Positions 1-10,451 are shown, numbered from the stretch's first letter. The stretch: 64,000 bases of DNA from Bacteroidaceae bacterium (GCA_017507385.1 JAFWAX010000084.1:21996-85995); one strand, 5' to 3'. The notes: generated by a model not told the origin, from the sequence alone. Numbers and translations are program-made.

Positions 1-1276
1 TGGTGTCGATAACCAGCTGAGCCAATTCCTTCGCACCTTCACCACCCTGCATAAAGGCGTTGTTGACAGCAAAGCCCACACCCTGCTCTTCGCAGTGGCG
101 GCGCAGCAGCTCGACCTCCTCGTCTGTGTCAGTAGCATAACGATTGAACGCCACCACCACATTCTGTCCGAAGCTCCGCATATTGGCAATGTGCCGGTCA
201 AGATTCTTGCATCCTTCGACAAGTCCTTCTGCATTAGGCTCCTTAATCTTGTCAACAGACACGCCTCCATGCATCTTCAGTCCCTGCGTCGTCGCAACAA
301 TCAGCGTCAGCTTTGGCTGCAATCCGCTCTTGCGGCACTTCACGTTGAAGAATTTCTCCGCTCCGAGGTCAGCGCCGAAGCCAGCCTCCGTTACCACATA
401 GTCAGAGAATGTCATCGCCATGCGTGTGGCAATCACCGTGTTACATCCATGGGCAATGTTGGCGAATGGACCGCCATGCACAAACGCCGGCGTCTGCTCC
501 GTGGTCTGCACCAGATTCGGACTGATGGCATCCATGAGCAGCACTGTGATAGCTCCGTCCACACCCATATCCTTCACTCTGAACGGCGTGTCATCCGTCT
601 TGATGCCCAGAATGATGTTGCCGATGCGTCGGCGCAAGTCGTCCAAATCCCTTGACAGGCACAGAATGGCCATAATTTCAGAAGCAGGAGTGATGTCGAA
701 GCCACTCTCCAGCACAATGCCATCGGTCTTGGCTCCAAGCCCTGTCACCACATTGCGCAGATTGCGGTCGTTCACGTCCAGCACACGCTTCCACAGCACC
801 TCCTTCAGCGCAAATCCCTCCTCACGATGCTGGTATATATAGTTGTCAAGCAACGCTGCAATCATGTTGTGCGCAGAAGTCACCGCATGGAAGTCACCCG
901 TAAAGTGCAGGTTTATCTTCTCCATCGGCAACACCTGAGCATAGCCGCCGCCTGCTGCACCGCCCTTCACGCCGAAGCAAGGACCCAGCGATGGTTCGCG
1001 CAGTGCGCACACAGCCTTCTTGCCCAGTTTGTTCAGTCCAAGTGCCAAGCCAATGCTCACCGTCGTCTTGCCAATGCCTGCTTTCGTCGGGGTGATAGCT
1101 GTGACCAGAATCAAATTGCTCCCCTTCACTTTCTGTTCATCAATCAGTCGATTAGGCACCTTGGCAATATACTTGCCATACAACTCCAGTTCATCCACTG
1201 GAACGTCAATATACTTTGCGATGTCCTCAATATTGCTCAACCGACATTCGCGAGCAATTTCAATGTCTGTTTTCAT
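1..1276 (-). CDS. fhs: Formate--tetrahydrofolate ligase (3' end outside window)
   Basis: ATP-dependent ligation of formate to tetrahydrofolate, giving 10-formyl-THF in cytoplasmic one-carbon metabolism. The reverse strand reads an uninterrupted frame from ATG at 1276 to the window edge (about 425 residues; the family is usually about 555, so the last quarter is missing because the window ends). The ATP-binding loop [11 protein letters not shown] is at residues 62-72, followed by the family-typical [10 protein letters not shown]; further in, [14 protein letters not shown] and [21 protein letters not shown] are recognisable. The start is followed directly by KTDIEIARE, the usual N-terminus. A Bacteroidetes -7 box lies 54 nt upstream. 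Identification is from family motifs and is secure. Confidence 0.96.
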   Translation of the reverse strand, partial: MKTDIEIARECRLSNIEDIAKYIDVPVDELELYGKYIAKVPNRLIDEQKVKGSNLILVTAITPTKAGIGKTTVSIGLALGLNKLGKKAVCALREPSLGPCFGVKGGAAGGGYAQVLPMEKINLHFTGDFHAVTSAHNMIAALLDNYIYQHREEGFALKEVLWKRVLDVNDRNLRNVVTGLGAKTDGIVLESGFDITPASEIMAILCLSRDLDDLRRRIGNIILGIKTDDTPFRVKDMGVDGAITVLLMDAISPNLVQTTEQTPAFVHGGPFANIAHGCNTVIATRMAMTFSDYVVTEAGFGADLGAEKFFNVKCRKSGLQPKLTLIVATTQGLKMHGGVSVDKIKEPNAEGLVEGCKNLDRHIANMRSFGQNVVVAFNRYATDTDEEVELLRRHCEEQGVGFAVNNAFMQGGEGAKELAQLVIDT

Positions 1277-1329
1277 GCAGGTTAGATGTTAGAGATTAAG
1301 AAAAATCTGCTCATCACGTGAGCTGGTTG

Positions 1330-1337
1330 CAAAGATA
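1330..1337 (-). promoter_or_regulatory. Candidate -7 box of fhs promoter
   Basis: Reverse-strand TATCTTTG matches the Bacteroidetes -7 consensus TAnnTTTG, 54 nt before the fhs start. A TTCG (one mismatch to TTTG) is 19 nt further upstream, inside the loop of the preceding terminator hairpin. Confidence 0.55.
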
Positions 1338-1339
1338 AG

Positions 1340-1377
1340 AAAAAAGGTACAAAGTCCGAAAACTTTGTACCTTTTTT
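1340..1377 (-). terminator. Rho-independent terminator of the 1.4-5.3 kb gene
   Basis: Arms 1340-1355 and 1362-1377 are perfectly complementary (16 bp, core GGTACAAAGT) around the 6-nt loop ccgaaa. On the minus strand the stem ends in a T run, 20 nt after the stop codon of the large secreted protein. It abuts the fhs promoter. Confidence 0.85.
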
Positions 1378-1398
1378 TATTGAAAGAAAAATTCTTTT

Positions 1399-4300
1399 TT
1401 ACTTTACAAGCACTTTCTTTGTTGAGCCATCAGAGAACTTCACGATGTTCAAGCCCTTCTGAAGAGCGTTCACCTGTGCACCAGCTGTAGTGTAGATAGC
1501 CACAGGAACCGCATCGCCCTCTGTGCCAACACCTTCAATGCCTGATGGGTCGCCAGATTCTGTCTTAGCGCTTGATGTGCCGAAGCTTGTGAGCTTCCAG
1601 TTGTCCCAGATAGCCCAAGTGCCATTAGAACTGTTCTTAGCACCGATAACCACGTCAGACTTCTCCTCGAGCGTGAACACCACGCGAACCACATAGTTCA
1701 GTTCATCGCTGAGCGCATTGCCATCAGCATCAGTCTCCTCGAAGCAAGCTCCAGCAGTCTGCATGTTGTTAGGCGTATAAGAAAGCGTAGCGGCATTCTT
1801 GCCTACCAGCAGAGAGTCAGACAGTTCTGTGCAGCTCGCTTCAATTAGCGACTTGTCGGCACGACGACCTTCAGAAATGAGACGGAATGGCTCAGAATAA
1901 GTCTTGTCGCCCACCTTCACATAGACAAAAGCAGACTGTATAGCCTCCTTCTTGCCCATCAGCAGAGAGTCGAGGTCTGCCTGTGCATTAGCAGAAGGAA
2001 TGCGGTTGAAGCAGTTCAGTGCCACCTCGTATGTACCAGCTGGCAGGCTGTAAATAGTCTGGTAGTGGTCAAACGTAGCCTGATAGTATTCTACCATGTC
2101 TGTACGGTTCAGTCCTGAAAGGTCTCTTGTGCTACCCTGCCAGCCTGTGCAAGTAGCATCCTCATAAGAAGGATTAACAATAAGTGATGTGAGATCGACT
2201 GGATTCTCGTCTGAAGCCTCGCTTGATGCAGCAGGAATCTTCAGGTCAGCAGCCACAGCATTGATTTTCTCGATGAATGCCTCAATCTCCTCATTTGTCA
2301 TCTCATCCACATCACCTTCGAGCGCATCGTATGCAGCCTGAGCCTCAGCAGATGCATTCTCGTAGTAATCCTCTGCCACCGTCATAAGGTTCTCGTCTGC
2401 AGCAAAGAACTTAGCCATCACCTCGATATTAGCCTTAGCGTTATCGTATGCAGCCTGCAGCGCAGCCTTAGCATCACTCATCGCAGCCACATCCTTACCC
2501 ACAGCACCTTCTGCTGCTTCAGTAGCATCAAGGAGTTGCTGTGCAGCAAGACCGTTCATCATGCCGTCATTTTCTTCAATGAAACTCTTCACCTCATCCA
2601 CGAAGTTAGCCAGCTCAGCAGTCAAAGCATCCTTGTCAATCGCATTGTAAGCGATAGAGAATGTGTACCATACCACCCAGCTGTCGCCTTCCATCTGTGT
2701 TGAATTCACACCGAATGTCAGGTCGCCCTGCTCAGTCAGCACCGTAGTGACAGATTTCTGGAGCTGATCAGTATAAGCCTCGTCCTCGAACAAGTCATAA
2801 GCATTCTTTTGGTTATTAGGCACATACTTCTTCGTGCCGTCAGACAGATTGACTTCACCCCAGCCGTCCTTGCTATCCAGCGCAATGGCAGCCACGTTCG
2901 TCAAACCAGTCTTAGAATATCCAGCAAAGACAGCAGCCGCAGGCTCCACTGATGGGTCATAACCCTCAAGGTTAGGCAAATTAGCAGCATTGCGGAAGAA
3001 TGCCTTCGTTGTGATGGTATAGGTACCAGCAGGCATATCCTTCATTGTGCGGCTCACCTCAAATGGGCTCTGGTTCCACACTTCGGCTGTACCATACTGA
3101 GTCTTGAAGTTTGTAGCTGTGCCATACACCCATTCCTTGTCAGGAACATTCTCGCCACCCTGTGCCGTTGTGCTATAAGTATAAGCCAGCTGGTCAAACA
3201 GAATAGAGATGTCGAGGTCCTTGTCAAATCCTGTGCCATTCTCCACTGCATTTTCCCATGCAATCTGCACGCCATCCTTCACGATAGCACCCAGCGTATC
3301 AATAGCCTGCTCAATCTGTGCAGTAGTCCAGCTGTATTCATCGATGGCAGTCATCACCTCATCATTCAGGTCTTGTAGATTGCCATACAATGGCTCAAAA
3401 CCCTCATATTCAGCAAGCGCATTTGACAGCGCGCCACCTTCATCATAGAATCCATTCAGCTTCTCGTATGCAGCAATGTTTTCCTTCACTTCTGGAAGCA
3501 GCGCATTGATAGCGTCTGAAGCAGCCTTGTTTGCCTCCGCATCATCACTCTGCGAGCTCACCAGCTTGGCACCAGCCTTCACCAGCTCGTCCAGTTCATC
3601 ATACAGTTCTGTGTAGAAGCTTTCATCGAGTGCCTTTTCGCCGGCAGCCACAGCAGCCTGCAACGCAAAGAGCGATGGGTCAATCTCTGTCTCACCCACA
3701 TAGTAGAGAGCGAAACCGTCGATGAAGAAGTGAGGCATAGAGCCAGAACCAGCGTTTGCAGCAGTGAAGCCGACAGAGAACTGACCCGAGGTCTCCTCCT
3801 CCAGCTCGAACTTAATCTGTTCCTTCATCCACTTGCCCTCTTCAAACTTCTTCAGGGCACCAAAATATTCATTGCCGTCCGCATCGATGAAACCCATCAG
3901 GTTCTGACCAATCTCACCTGCGCCACCAGCATTGTAGTAAGAGATTTCCAAAGTGTACTTACCCGCAGGAATTGTCACAGCCTGCGTATATTGTGACTTT
4001 GCGGTCCACACACTGACGAAACCAAGCAAGTTGCCCTCTGTTGAGCCGTCAGACATCGCTGTTGGAGGAAGGAACGCCTTGCCGCCAAGGAATGAATTGC
4101 TGCCCAGTTTGAACACACCGCAAGCACGAGCATTCTCGTTTGGATTGCTTGGCACCCAACCCTCAACAGGCAACATGCCATAGTAATTCACAACACGGCC
4201 ATTTGCACCGTTCGGGTCAACCATGTCATAATCATAAGTACAAATACCGTCATCCTCAGGCAGCGGAGTGCCGAGCGTGAAGTGAGGGTTCGTGATGAAG

Positions 4301-5265
4301 AAAGCAGAGAGGTCAGTCAAACCAGCCTCAATCAGCTTCTTCTGGTCCTCGATAGCCTTCTGCACCTGCTCCAGCGTAGCGTCAGCATTGTTGTAAACAG
4401 CCTGTGCTGCGCTCACATCCACGCCATAGTCCTTCGCTTCTTCAATCAGCGCCAGCAGCTGAACCTTAGCTGCATCTACCTCTGCCTGAATCAGCGGCTT
4501 TGGATCTATAGAAAAAAGCTTCACATTGTCGATGAAGATGTGCGCTGCACCACTTGAACCGTAATTGCCAGCCTTGTAGCCAAGAGAAACCTGGCCAGCA
4601 GTCTCTGCCTCCAGCCGGAACACGATGGTATCAGTTTCCCATACTCCCACAGCAAACGACTTCTTGCCAGAAACATAAGCCGTTCCGTCTGCAGCAACAA
4701 AACCGATGTTTGACTGCAAGAACGCCTCGCCGCCAGCCATATTCTGTGCCTTCACAAGCAGCATATAAGCACCAGTAGTAAGCGTCACATCCTGTGTGTA
4801 CTTAGCGTCAGCGCCCCACACAGCCACAATGCCAAGACCCTGTCCTGTCACCTCCTCAGTCAGATACGGAGCATAGTATGCGCCGCCCAGACCTGTAGGA
4901 ACTTCTTCTGATGCGTCATCAATGTAAGCAAAGATGCCAGCAGCCTTAGCGTTTGCATTGTCTGTACGCGCAGTGCTGTTTGAATTCTGCATCACTTTAA
5001 CATTGTCAGTTGGAGTGTCAGCCGTCCATCCTGTAATGGGCTGCAGACCGAACATCTGCACGCCGCCAGCGCCAGCGCCAGCATCAGACATGTCATAGTC
5101 ATAAGTACAGATTTTCTCCAGACCGCTCACAGGAGCGTCAGCGCTGAAATCCACATTCTTCAGCTTAGAAGTCAAGTCTTCCAGCACCGTGTACTGCGTT
5201 TGTGCAGAAAGATTTACCCCCCCCAGCATCATTGCCGAAAGAGCAAGAGTAAAGATTTTCTTCAT
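1399..5265 (-). CDS. Large secreted T9SS cargo with duplicated jelly-roll-like modules and FIVAR-like helices
   Basis: Function unknown; probably a cell-surface binding or adhesin-like protein of 1288 residues. ATG at 5265 is chosen because MKKIFTLALSAMM starts a clean signal peptide; an in-frame TTG at 5283 would only add six residues. Two homologous modules of about 240 residues follow, each with a C-T-Y-D-Y-D-M motif near its start and a F-I-D-x-[FV] strand near its end (repeat 1 roughly residues 45-255, repeat 2 roughly 330-530). Each is followed by Ala/Glu-rich helical stretches resembling FIVAR repeats. Two further beta-rich blocks lie at about 685-880 and 1040-1190. The C-terminus GLNIVKFSDGSTKKVLVK is a type IX secretion sorting tail, nearly repeated in the 41964-44147 product. 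Codons 15-17 are encoded by a G8 run. Confidence 0.8.
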   Translation of the reverse strand: MKKIFTLALSAMMLGGVNLSAQTQYTVLEDLTSKLKNVDFSADAPVSGLEKICTYDYDMSDAGAGAGGVQMFGLQPITGWTADTPTDNVKVMQNSNSTARTDNANAKAAGIFAYIDDASEEVPTGLGGAYYAPYLTEEVTGQGLGIVAVWGADAKYTQDVTLTTGAYMLLVKAQNMAGGEAFLQSNIGFVAADGTAYVSGKKSFAVGVWETDTIVFRLEAETAGQVSLGYKAGNYGSSGAAHIFIDNVKLFSIDPKPLIQAEVDAAKVQLLALIEEAKDYGVDVSAAQAVYNNADATLEQVQKAIEDQKKLIEAGLTDLSAFFITNPHFTLGTPLPEDDGICTYDYDMVDPNGANGRVVNYYGMLPVEGWVPSNPNENARACGVFKLGSNSFLGGKAFLPPTAMSDGSTEGNLLGFVSVWTAKSQYTQAVTIPAGKYTLEISYYNAGGAGEIGQNLMGFIDADGNEYFGALKKFEEGKWMKEQIKFELEEETSGQFSVGFTAANAGSGSMPHFFIDGFALYYVGETEIDPSLFALQAAVAAGEKALDESFYTELYDELDELVKAGAKLVSSQSDDAEANKAASDAINALLPEVKENIAAYEKLNGFYDEGGALSNALAEYEGFEPLYGNLQDLNDEVMTAIDEYSWTTAQIEQAIDTLGAIVKDGVQIAWENAVENGTGFDKDLDISILFDQLAYTYSTTAQGGENVPDKEWVYGTATNFKTQYGTAEVWNQSPFEVSRTMKDMPAGTYTITTKAFFRNAANLPNLEGYDPSVEPAAAVFAGYSKTGLTNVAAIALDSKDGWGEVNLSDGTKKYVPNNQKNAYDLFEDEAYTDQLQKSVTTVLTEQGDLTFGVNSTQMEGDSWVVWYTFSIAYNAIDKDALTAELANFVDEVKSFIEENDGMMNGLAAQQLLDATEAAEGAVGKDVAAMSDAKAALQAAYDNAKANIEVMAKFFAADENLMTVAEDYYENASAEAQAAYDALEGDVDEMTNEEIEAFIEKINAVAADLKIPAASSEASDENPVDLTSLIVNPSYEDATCTGWQGSTRDLSGLNRTDMVEYYQATFDHYQTIYSLPAGTYEVALNCFNRIPSANAQADLDSLLMGKKEAIQSAFVYVKVGDKTYSEPFRLISEGRRADKSLIEASCTELSDSLLVGKNAATLSYTPNNMQTAGACFEETDADGNALSDELNYVVRVVFTLEEKSDVVIGAKNSSNGTWAIWDNWKLTSFGTSSAKTESGDPSGIEGVGTEGDAVPVAIYTTAGAQVNALQKGLNIVKFSDGSTKKVLVK
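5217..5224. repeat. C8/G8 homopolymer in signal-peptide codons
   Basis: Eight consecutive G on the coding strand encode part of Leu15-Gly-Gly-Val18 in the signal peptide of the large secreted protein. A change of one base would truncate the product near its N-terminus. Confidence 0.9.
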
Positions 5266-5759
5266 AAAAGTAGAACTGTTCAAAAGAGTTAATAATAAAA
5301 AAATATAGTCTTATTTATAGTAAGTTTATCAGCAACCTAACAATATAGAACTGCATATCGTTTTCAACGCAGTCATATACATTGTATTCTTCATTCAATC
5401 CTGAAAATTTTTCAAAGAAAAATCTTTCTGAGTACAAAAGAACAAAAAAAATGCGAAACGCACAAAATAAATATTCAGATTTTACAATAATCTCTTCTTT
5501 TTTAACCATTTTGAGTTACAGACTTTTATCAATAGGCAACTCTATCTGTCAATTCGCTTCGTGTACATCATGTTAACGCAAGTTTGACAAATTCACATGA
5601 AGCATGCCGCTCTCTACATGCTCACCGTGCGCATAATATTTAAAACACCGTGCGTGAAATATTTCTCGCACGGTGTTTTAAATATTATGCGCACGGTGAA
5701 CTATAAGACAAGCAGACCTCATGCTTTGTCGCAAGCAAATCGCCAGCAGCAAAAAGATG
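5266..5759. other. Intergenic region between two large secreted-protein genes
   Basis: 494 bp without a credible gene. It contains the 78-bp palindrome at 5622-5699 and an AT-rich leader (5284-5560) for the downstream minus-strand gene. No TAnnTTTG box was found on the minus strand close to 5265. Short open frames here lack any family resemblance. Confidence 0.6.
5622..5699. repeat. Dispersed palindromic element, copy 1
   Basis: 78-bp inverted repeat; the two 39-nt halves match at 38 of 39 positions. Each arm has the order CACCGTGCG, an AT-rich 13-mer (CATAATATTTAAA with one further A), then CACCGTGCG again; the centre is GAAATATTTC. It lies 60 nt downstream of the PL11 gene and 356 nt upstream of the next start. 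Related copies are at 23295, 37467 and 46185. Confidence 0.95.
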
Positions 5760-8700
5760 CTACTTCATCTGCTTGATAACGAAATCCTTGCCTGACGCAC
5801 GCTTGATATGCAACAGATACATTCCTTTAGGAAGGGGCAGGCGAGCAAATGACGAACGAAGCTCATTCATGCGGACAGCAAGTTGTCCTACCGACGCACC
5901 TCCAGCGCTGACGATGCGGACTTCGACAAATTCATCAGAGTCGATGGCTGCTATTCCTGTCATATATTCTTCATATTTCTCCGCATCACATCTAACATAC
6001 AGGATACCTTCCGCTATACGGCTGGTGTCCCAATAGTTGTAAGCAGGAAGTTGAGGAAGCTCAAGATTCAGCTTGCCGGCGATGGTCACCCGTCCAGTCT
6101 CAGTCCAAACGAAGAAGGAGTCAGCCACAGCCTCATCTGTCGTCAAATTAGCAAGATTTGCCTCGCTGATGAAAGGAGCGATGGTTGCGCCATCGGACAA
6201 CTTGAGTGTACCTATATTGGTGAGGTACGAGTTATTCGGAGAGCTTGTACCGGCAGACTTGCGAAGACCTACGACGATTCGTCCTGTTGTGCCTACGGTC
6301 ACATTCTTTCCATTAAAGTTGAGATTTCCAGTCACGGCCGTAGCGGACTGTCCTGGCTGAATCGTTCCATTGATGGTGAAAGAGCTGTTGGCAAGCGGAT
6401 TGCTCGACTTGCTTGTGCCCATCAGCGCTGCACCTGCGGCTACAGTGAGACTTCCCGTGCCGAGAGAGGCTGCGGACTTCAGCAAAAGTGTGCCTTCGTT
6501 GACACGGACCGCGCCTGTATTGTCCCATGCTCCAGCAACGGTCATTCGTCCTGTGCCTGTTTTGGTGAAAGCGTCTGCACCCGTAACTTTCCCGTCAAAA
6601 GTAAAGTCCTCATCGTTACCAGCCAGCCAAGTGTTAGACAGCGACTTGCCATCATTGCTGAAGGAGCTGTAGCCTCCGAGCGTACCCTTGCCTGTCAGTT
6701 GGCCCATCTTAAATGTCTTTCCAGAGTTCTGCACGATGACACCTTCCGGTATGTTCATCTCGAAAGCCTGCGAACCGCTGCTTGTGTCAAGAGTGAATCG
6801 GCCGTCTTTTTCTATGACGGCACGAGGAACAAGCGTGCCGGCAAAGGCGGAGAGGTCGAGCTTAAGCTTTGTGCGAGTAGCCACCCATGAACCTCCATCC
6901 TGTGCTGCGCAATAGACTGTGAGCGTACCTTCTCCCGTAAGTTTATTGCTATAGTCGGCACGATTGGCTGTTGTCCACGAGCCTTTCTTTTTCGCAGGAA
7001 CCGACAATGTGTTGTTTGTACCCACATTATCCACAAGCGCACCTCCTTGGAACTCTACAGTTTTTGCAGCTACACCAGAGAGATTCTGCACAGTTCCCTC
7101 AACAATGACCAATGTGGAAAGATTATTGCCTGTGGCATAAGTCTTGAGCCATCCTCCGCCTTTCTTGGTGAGAACAGTTCCACTAAAAGGCTTGTTCTGA
7201 TTGAAGTCGGCTGAATTGCTGATGACTCCGCCCTCGGCTCCGACCATACGAATAGGAGAGCCGTTGGTAACAGTCGCTGTGGTCTGAAGAACAGCACCGT
7301 TCTCCATTGTAAACTTGCTTGCAAGACTGTTCACTCCGCCAAGGTTTCCCGTTGCTTTGTTTTCATTGGAAAGTGAAGAAACTTTGACCGTACCTCCTTT
7401 CAGGAAATTTCCTCCTGTGTAAGAATTTTCGTTGGAGATGGTGAGTGTGCCAGAACCTTCTTTCACGAGCGCTCCAGCCACGATGGCTCCATTTCCAGCA
7501 AAGGAATATGCCTTGGAAGAACTGACGATGGTCGTGTCTGGCGAGAGCTCTTCGGCAATGCTGACAGCGGTCTGGCTTGCGCCGTCGTTGAAGGTAACGA
7601 TGTCACCAGCCACAAAGATGTCGGCTGTCTGGAGGGCATCGCTGGCAAGATAGAAGTTGGGAGTATTGGCGAAGTCCCATGTACTGGAAGTTGCGCCTGT
7701 CCAGACGATGTCGGAAGCTCCACGCACAGCACCAATCGTAAGGATGAGGTTTTTGTCGGCATCAAGCGTGAGGCCGGCCTTGTGCTCGGTGATGCCTTCA
7801 ATCTTGATGCTGGCGAGCGAACCCGAAAGCGAGTCGATTCTGCCGATAATGTATTCGCCCGGCTGAAGGGCATTCTGTCCGTCGGCAAAATGTTCTGATA
7901 TCTGAATGACGGGCTGGAGGTATTTAGGTCCGTAATTGAGCCATACATCTGCAGTCTTCTTCTCTATATGGAGCGTGCGAACAATCAGCTGGTCAGCTTT
8001 CTGACCATCGGAATAGAGGTCGAGCACAAGTCGTGAGCCGAAACCCATATAGTAAGTGGAATCAACGGTGATGCTGCCTGTACCCTGTTCGTCTCCCACT
8101 CGGACGATGGAACCATAGTCTGCCTTGATGCTCTTGAACACACCTCCGTCGGTGTTGAGTTCGGCAAAGCGATTGAGCCAGAATGGAGAGCACTTGAGCG
8201 CGCCGTCGAAGTTGAGCGTACCTGCCCATATCTGCGTTTCTCCTGTATAGGTCATCTCGACCGTCGGGAGCGTCAGAACGCCATCGCCTTGTTTCACGAT
8301 GCGTGCAGAGCCCGTGATGGCACCGCCGCTGACTTGGCAGGTGGAATATCCATAGGTGGGTGCGGGCTTGGCTGTGATGTTGCTGGAGGCATTGCCCTGC
8401 ACCCATGATGGCACGTTGAAGGTGACCATATAGGGACTTGCTCCGTCCTGAATGGAAATTTTTGTGTCATTCATTTCGCAGACAATCAGGTGCTGGTCTG
8501 TAGTCGTGATAACTCCCCCATTGGCGATTTCGGTGCGTCCTGTCATTGTGAGCGGTGGTGGCGCAACGGTGATGCCTTCGAGTTCGCCAAGGAAATAGCT
8601 CTTGTGAGGCGGTTGATTGTAGCCAATGCTCTGCCAAACCATGGCATTGCGATACTGATGATCATGCCAGAGGGTCGGAATTCTGTATTTGGTAGATATA

Positions 8701-10409
8701 GGAGTCGTATAGACGAGGATGGCGGTGTTGTCTGACTTGCGCATCACCAATTCCTCACGCCAGTCGCCAAAGATGTCGGCAATGGCACCAGGATTGTTCT
8801 TGCTCCAGTTGTTGCATTTGGAGTCAGGGAAGTTCCAGCGTCCGCCTCCTGCTTCGGTGGGCTTGTAGATAGCGCCATAGCCTTCTGTGCCAGGGCTGTC
8901 GAAATATTCGTCGAGCAAGTCGCCGTCCCAGTAGATGCGCTGGTTGAGGTCGCCCCAGCTGATGAATGCGTCGCCGCTCAGCGGAGTAACTTCCTTGTCG
9001 GCAACGGTGCTAATCCAGCCTGTGCTGACACTGCGGCCTACTGAGCCTGGATAGGTATTGGTGAAGTTGGCACAGAGAGCACGGCCATCATCGCCTATGG
9101 CTTTGTGACGATAATAGATGTCGGAAGTGACAGCGTTGCGATAGTTCATGGCTGGGCTGTTTTCGTTGCAGGCAAACAGCTCCTCGTATTTCCTGTAGGG
9201 GTCTAAATCGGCACAATGCTGTGCATCGCCATGGCCTAAGCCTGTGGTGGAGAGTCCCTTGCCGTTGTCGTCGATGACCATGGAACCAAAGATGATTTCG
9301 TCTCGTCCGTCCCAATCGACATCGCCAATGGCATAGTTGTGATAGCCCTGTCCGAACCATGGCGAACTACCGGTGTTGTTCTCCCAATACCAGCGCTGTG
9401 TGAGCTGATGGGTGGCAGGGTCAACATCGTAGGCTGCAAACTTGTGCATGGTGTAGGCTCCACGCCCCAAAAAGATGCTTGCCTTGCGTCCATCGAGGAA
9501 CGGTGCTCCAAAGTAGTGCTTGGTGGAACGGTGCCCGGCGATGCCTGTTCCCCAGTCCGAATCTTGTCCGCGAGTGAGCGGATAGTTCATGTAGTGTGGG
9601 TGCTCTGAGGGTCCTATGCTGTAGGGCTTTCCTGTAGCACCTTCGAGGTAGAGGAGATATTCATTGCCAGATGAGGTGTATTCGATTCCATCCCATCGTG
9701 TATCAACACTGGCTGAGCCTATCAGCTCAGAGGAGCCATCGGCGTAATGGATATAGGCATTGTCCTGAACACGAAGAAGCACTTCCGCCTTTCCATCCAT
9801 ATCCCAGTCAAAGCACACGCAGTCCCATTGCTCGTCTGCCCCCGACAGCATATTGGGTCCGAGGTCTATCCACCAGAGGCGATTGCCCTTGTGGTCGTAG
9901 CAATCGAGCACATGAAAGCAATTTCGCTGGGCTGGATTGGCTGCAACATCACATGGACGCTTGACGATGAACTCTGCGATGCCATCACCGTCGAGGTCGC
10001 CCAACGTAATGTCATTGAGTGCGTAATGTGAGGTGACATCTGTTCCGTCACGTCCTGTTATCTTCTGGACAGGAATGGTGAGCATCGCATTTTCCCAACG
10101 AGTGATTTCAGCTGATTTGGGCTGTTCCACACCTCGCACAACTGCTGCGACCTGATAGCGGCTGGACGATGTGCCTGAAGCATGGTTGTAGCTGGAGGTC
10201 TTAAGTTCTTGGGCTATCAGGGTGCCATTGCAATACAGGTTGTAAGTTACATCATAGTATTCTTCGCCCCAGATGCGCCAACTGACGAAGTTGCCACTGG
10301 TGGAACTTGGCACTGCTACAAGACCTCGGTCGAGCTTGTCGGTGAAACGCTGAGCATGGCTTGGTATCAGCGCCATCAGCATAAGAAGGATGAACAGGTT
10401 TCTTTTCAT
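5760..10409 (-). CDS. Secreted rhamnogalacturonan lyase (PL11) with autotransporter-type repeat tail
   Basis: Predicted to cleave the rhamnogalacturonan I backbone by beta-elimination outside the cell. 1549 residues, ATG start, signal peptide ending near SHA-QRFTDKL. Residues about 20-620 are the PL11 beta-propeller lyase: N-terminal RFTDKLDRGLVAV, repeated acidic DxDGDG-type calcium loops (for example GDLDGDGIAEF, CFDWDMDGKAEV, GDVDWDGRDEI) and GAIADIFGDWREELVMR. Most PL11 enzymes end here; this one continues for about 900 residues with Gly/Ser/Thr-rich repeats of the passenger type (GSGTLTISNENSYTGG, GTGRMTVAGAW, EGTLLLKSAASLGTGSL) that predict a beta-helix stalk. The last about 80 residues (PKGMYLLHIKRASGKDF) look like a T9SS sorting domain. 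The fusion could hold the enzyme away from the cell surface (inference). Confidence 0.9.
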   Translation of the reverse strand: MKRNLFILLMLMALIPSHAQRFTDKLDRGLVAVPSSTSGNFVSWRIWGEEYYDVTYNLYCNGTLIAQELKTSSYNHASGTSSSRYQVAAVVRGVEQPKSAEITRWENAMLTIPVQKITGRDGTDVTSHYALNDITLGDLDGDGIAEFIVKRPCDVAANPAQRNCFHVLDCYDHKGNRLWWIDLGPNMLSGADEQWDCVCFDWDMDGKAEVLLRVQDNAYIHYADGSSELIGSASVDTRWDGIEYTSSGNEYLLYLEGATGKPYSIGPSEHPHYMNYPLTRGQDSDWGTGIAGHRSTKHYFGAPFLDGRKASIFLGRGAYTMHKFAAYDVDPATHQLTQRWYWENNTGSSPWFGQGYHNYAIGDVDWDGRDEIIFGSMVIDDNGKGLSTTGLGHGDAQHCADLDPYRKYEELFACNENSPAMNYRNAVTSDIYYRHKAIGDDGRALCANFTNTYPGSVGRSVSTGWISTVADKEVTPLSGDAFISWGDLNQRIYWDGDLLDEYFDSPGTEGYGAIYKPTEAGGGRWNFPDSKCNNWSKNNPGAIADIFGDWREELVMRKSDNTAILVYTTPISTKYRIPTLWHDHQYRNAMVWQSIGYNQPPHKSYFLGELEGITVAPPPLTMTGRTEIANGGVITTTDQHLIVCEMNDTKISIQDGASPYMVTFNVPSWVQGNASSNITAKPAPTYGYSTCQVSGGAITGSARIVKQGDGVLTLPTVEMTYTGETQIWAGTLNFDGALKCSPFWLNRFAELNTDGGVFKSIKADYGSIVRVGDEQGTGSITVDSTYYMGFGSRLVLDLYSDGQKADQLIVRTLHIEKKTADVWLNYGPKYLQPVIQISEHFADGQNALQPGEYIIGRIDSLSGSLASIKIEGITEHKAGLTLDADKNLILTIGAVRGASDIVWTGATSSTWDFANTPNFYLASDALQTADIFVAGDIVTFNDGASQTAVSIAEELSPDTTIVSSSKAYSFAGNGAIVAGALVKEGSGTLTISNENSYTGGNFLKGGTVKVSSLSNENKATGNLGGVNSLASKFTMENGAVLQTTATVTNGSPIRMVGAEGGVISNSADFNQNKPFSGTVLTKKGGGWLKTYATGNNLSTLVIVEGTVQNLSGVAAKTVEFQGGALVDNVGTNNTLSVPAKKKGSWTTANRADYSNKLTGEGTLTVYCAAQDGGSWVATRTKLKLDLSAFAGTLVPRAVIEKDGRFTLDTSSGSQAFEMNIPEGVIVQNSGKTFKMGQLTGKGTLGGYSSFSNDGKSLSNTWLAGNDEDFTFDGKVTGADAFTKTGTGRMTVAGAWDNTGAVRVNEGTLLLKSAASLGTGSLTVAAGAALMGTSKSSNPLANSSFTINGTIQPGQSATAVTGNLNFNGKNVTVGTTGRIVVGLRKSAGTSSPNNSYLTNIGTLKLSDGATIAPFISEANLANLTTDEAVADSFFVWTETGRVTIAGKLNLELPQLPAYNYWDTSRIAEGILYVRCDAEKYEEYMTGIAAIDSDEFVEVRIVSAGGASVGQLAVRMNELRSSFARLPLPKGMYLLHIKRASGKDFVIKQMK

Positions 10410-10451
10410 TGTTGTATGGTTTTACGGTTGGAAGTTTTACGTTTTTTTTTT

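Noticed and set aside
5883..6890. 335-codon plus-strand open frame
   Set aside because: Lies entirely opposite the PL11/passenger-repeat gene and has no recognisable protein features.
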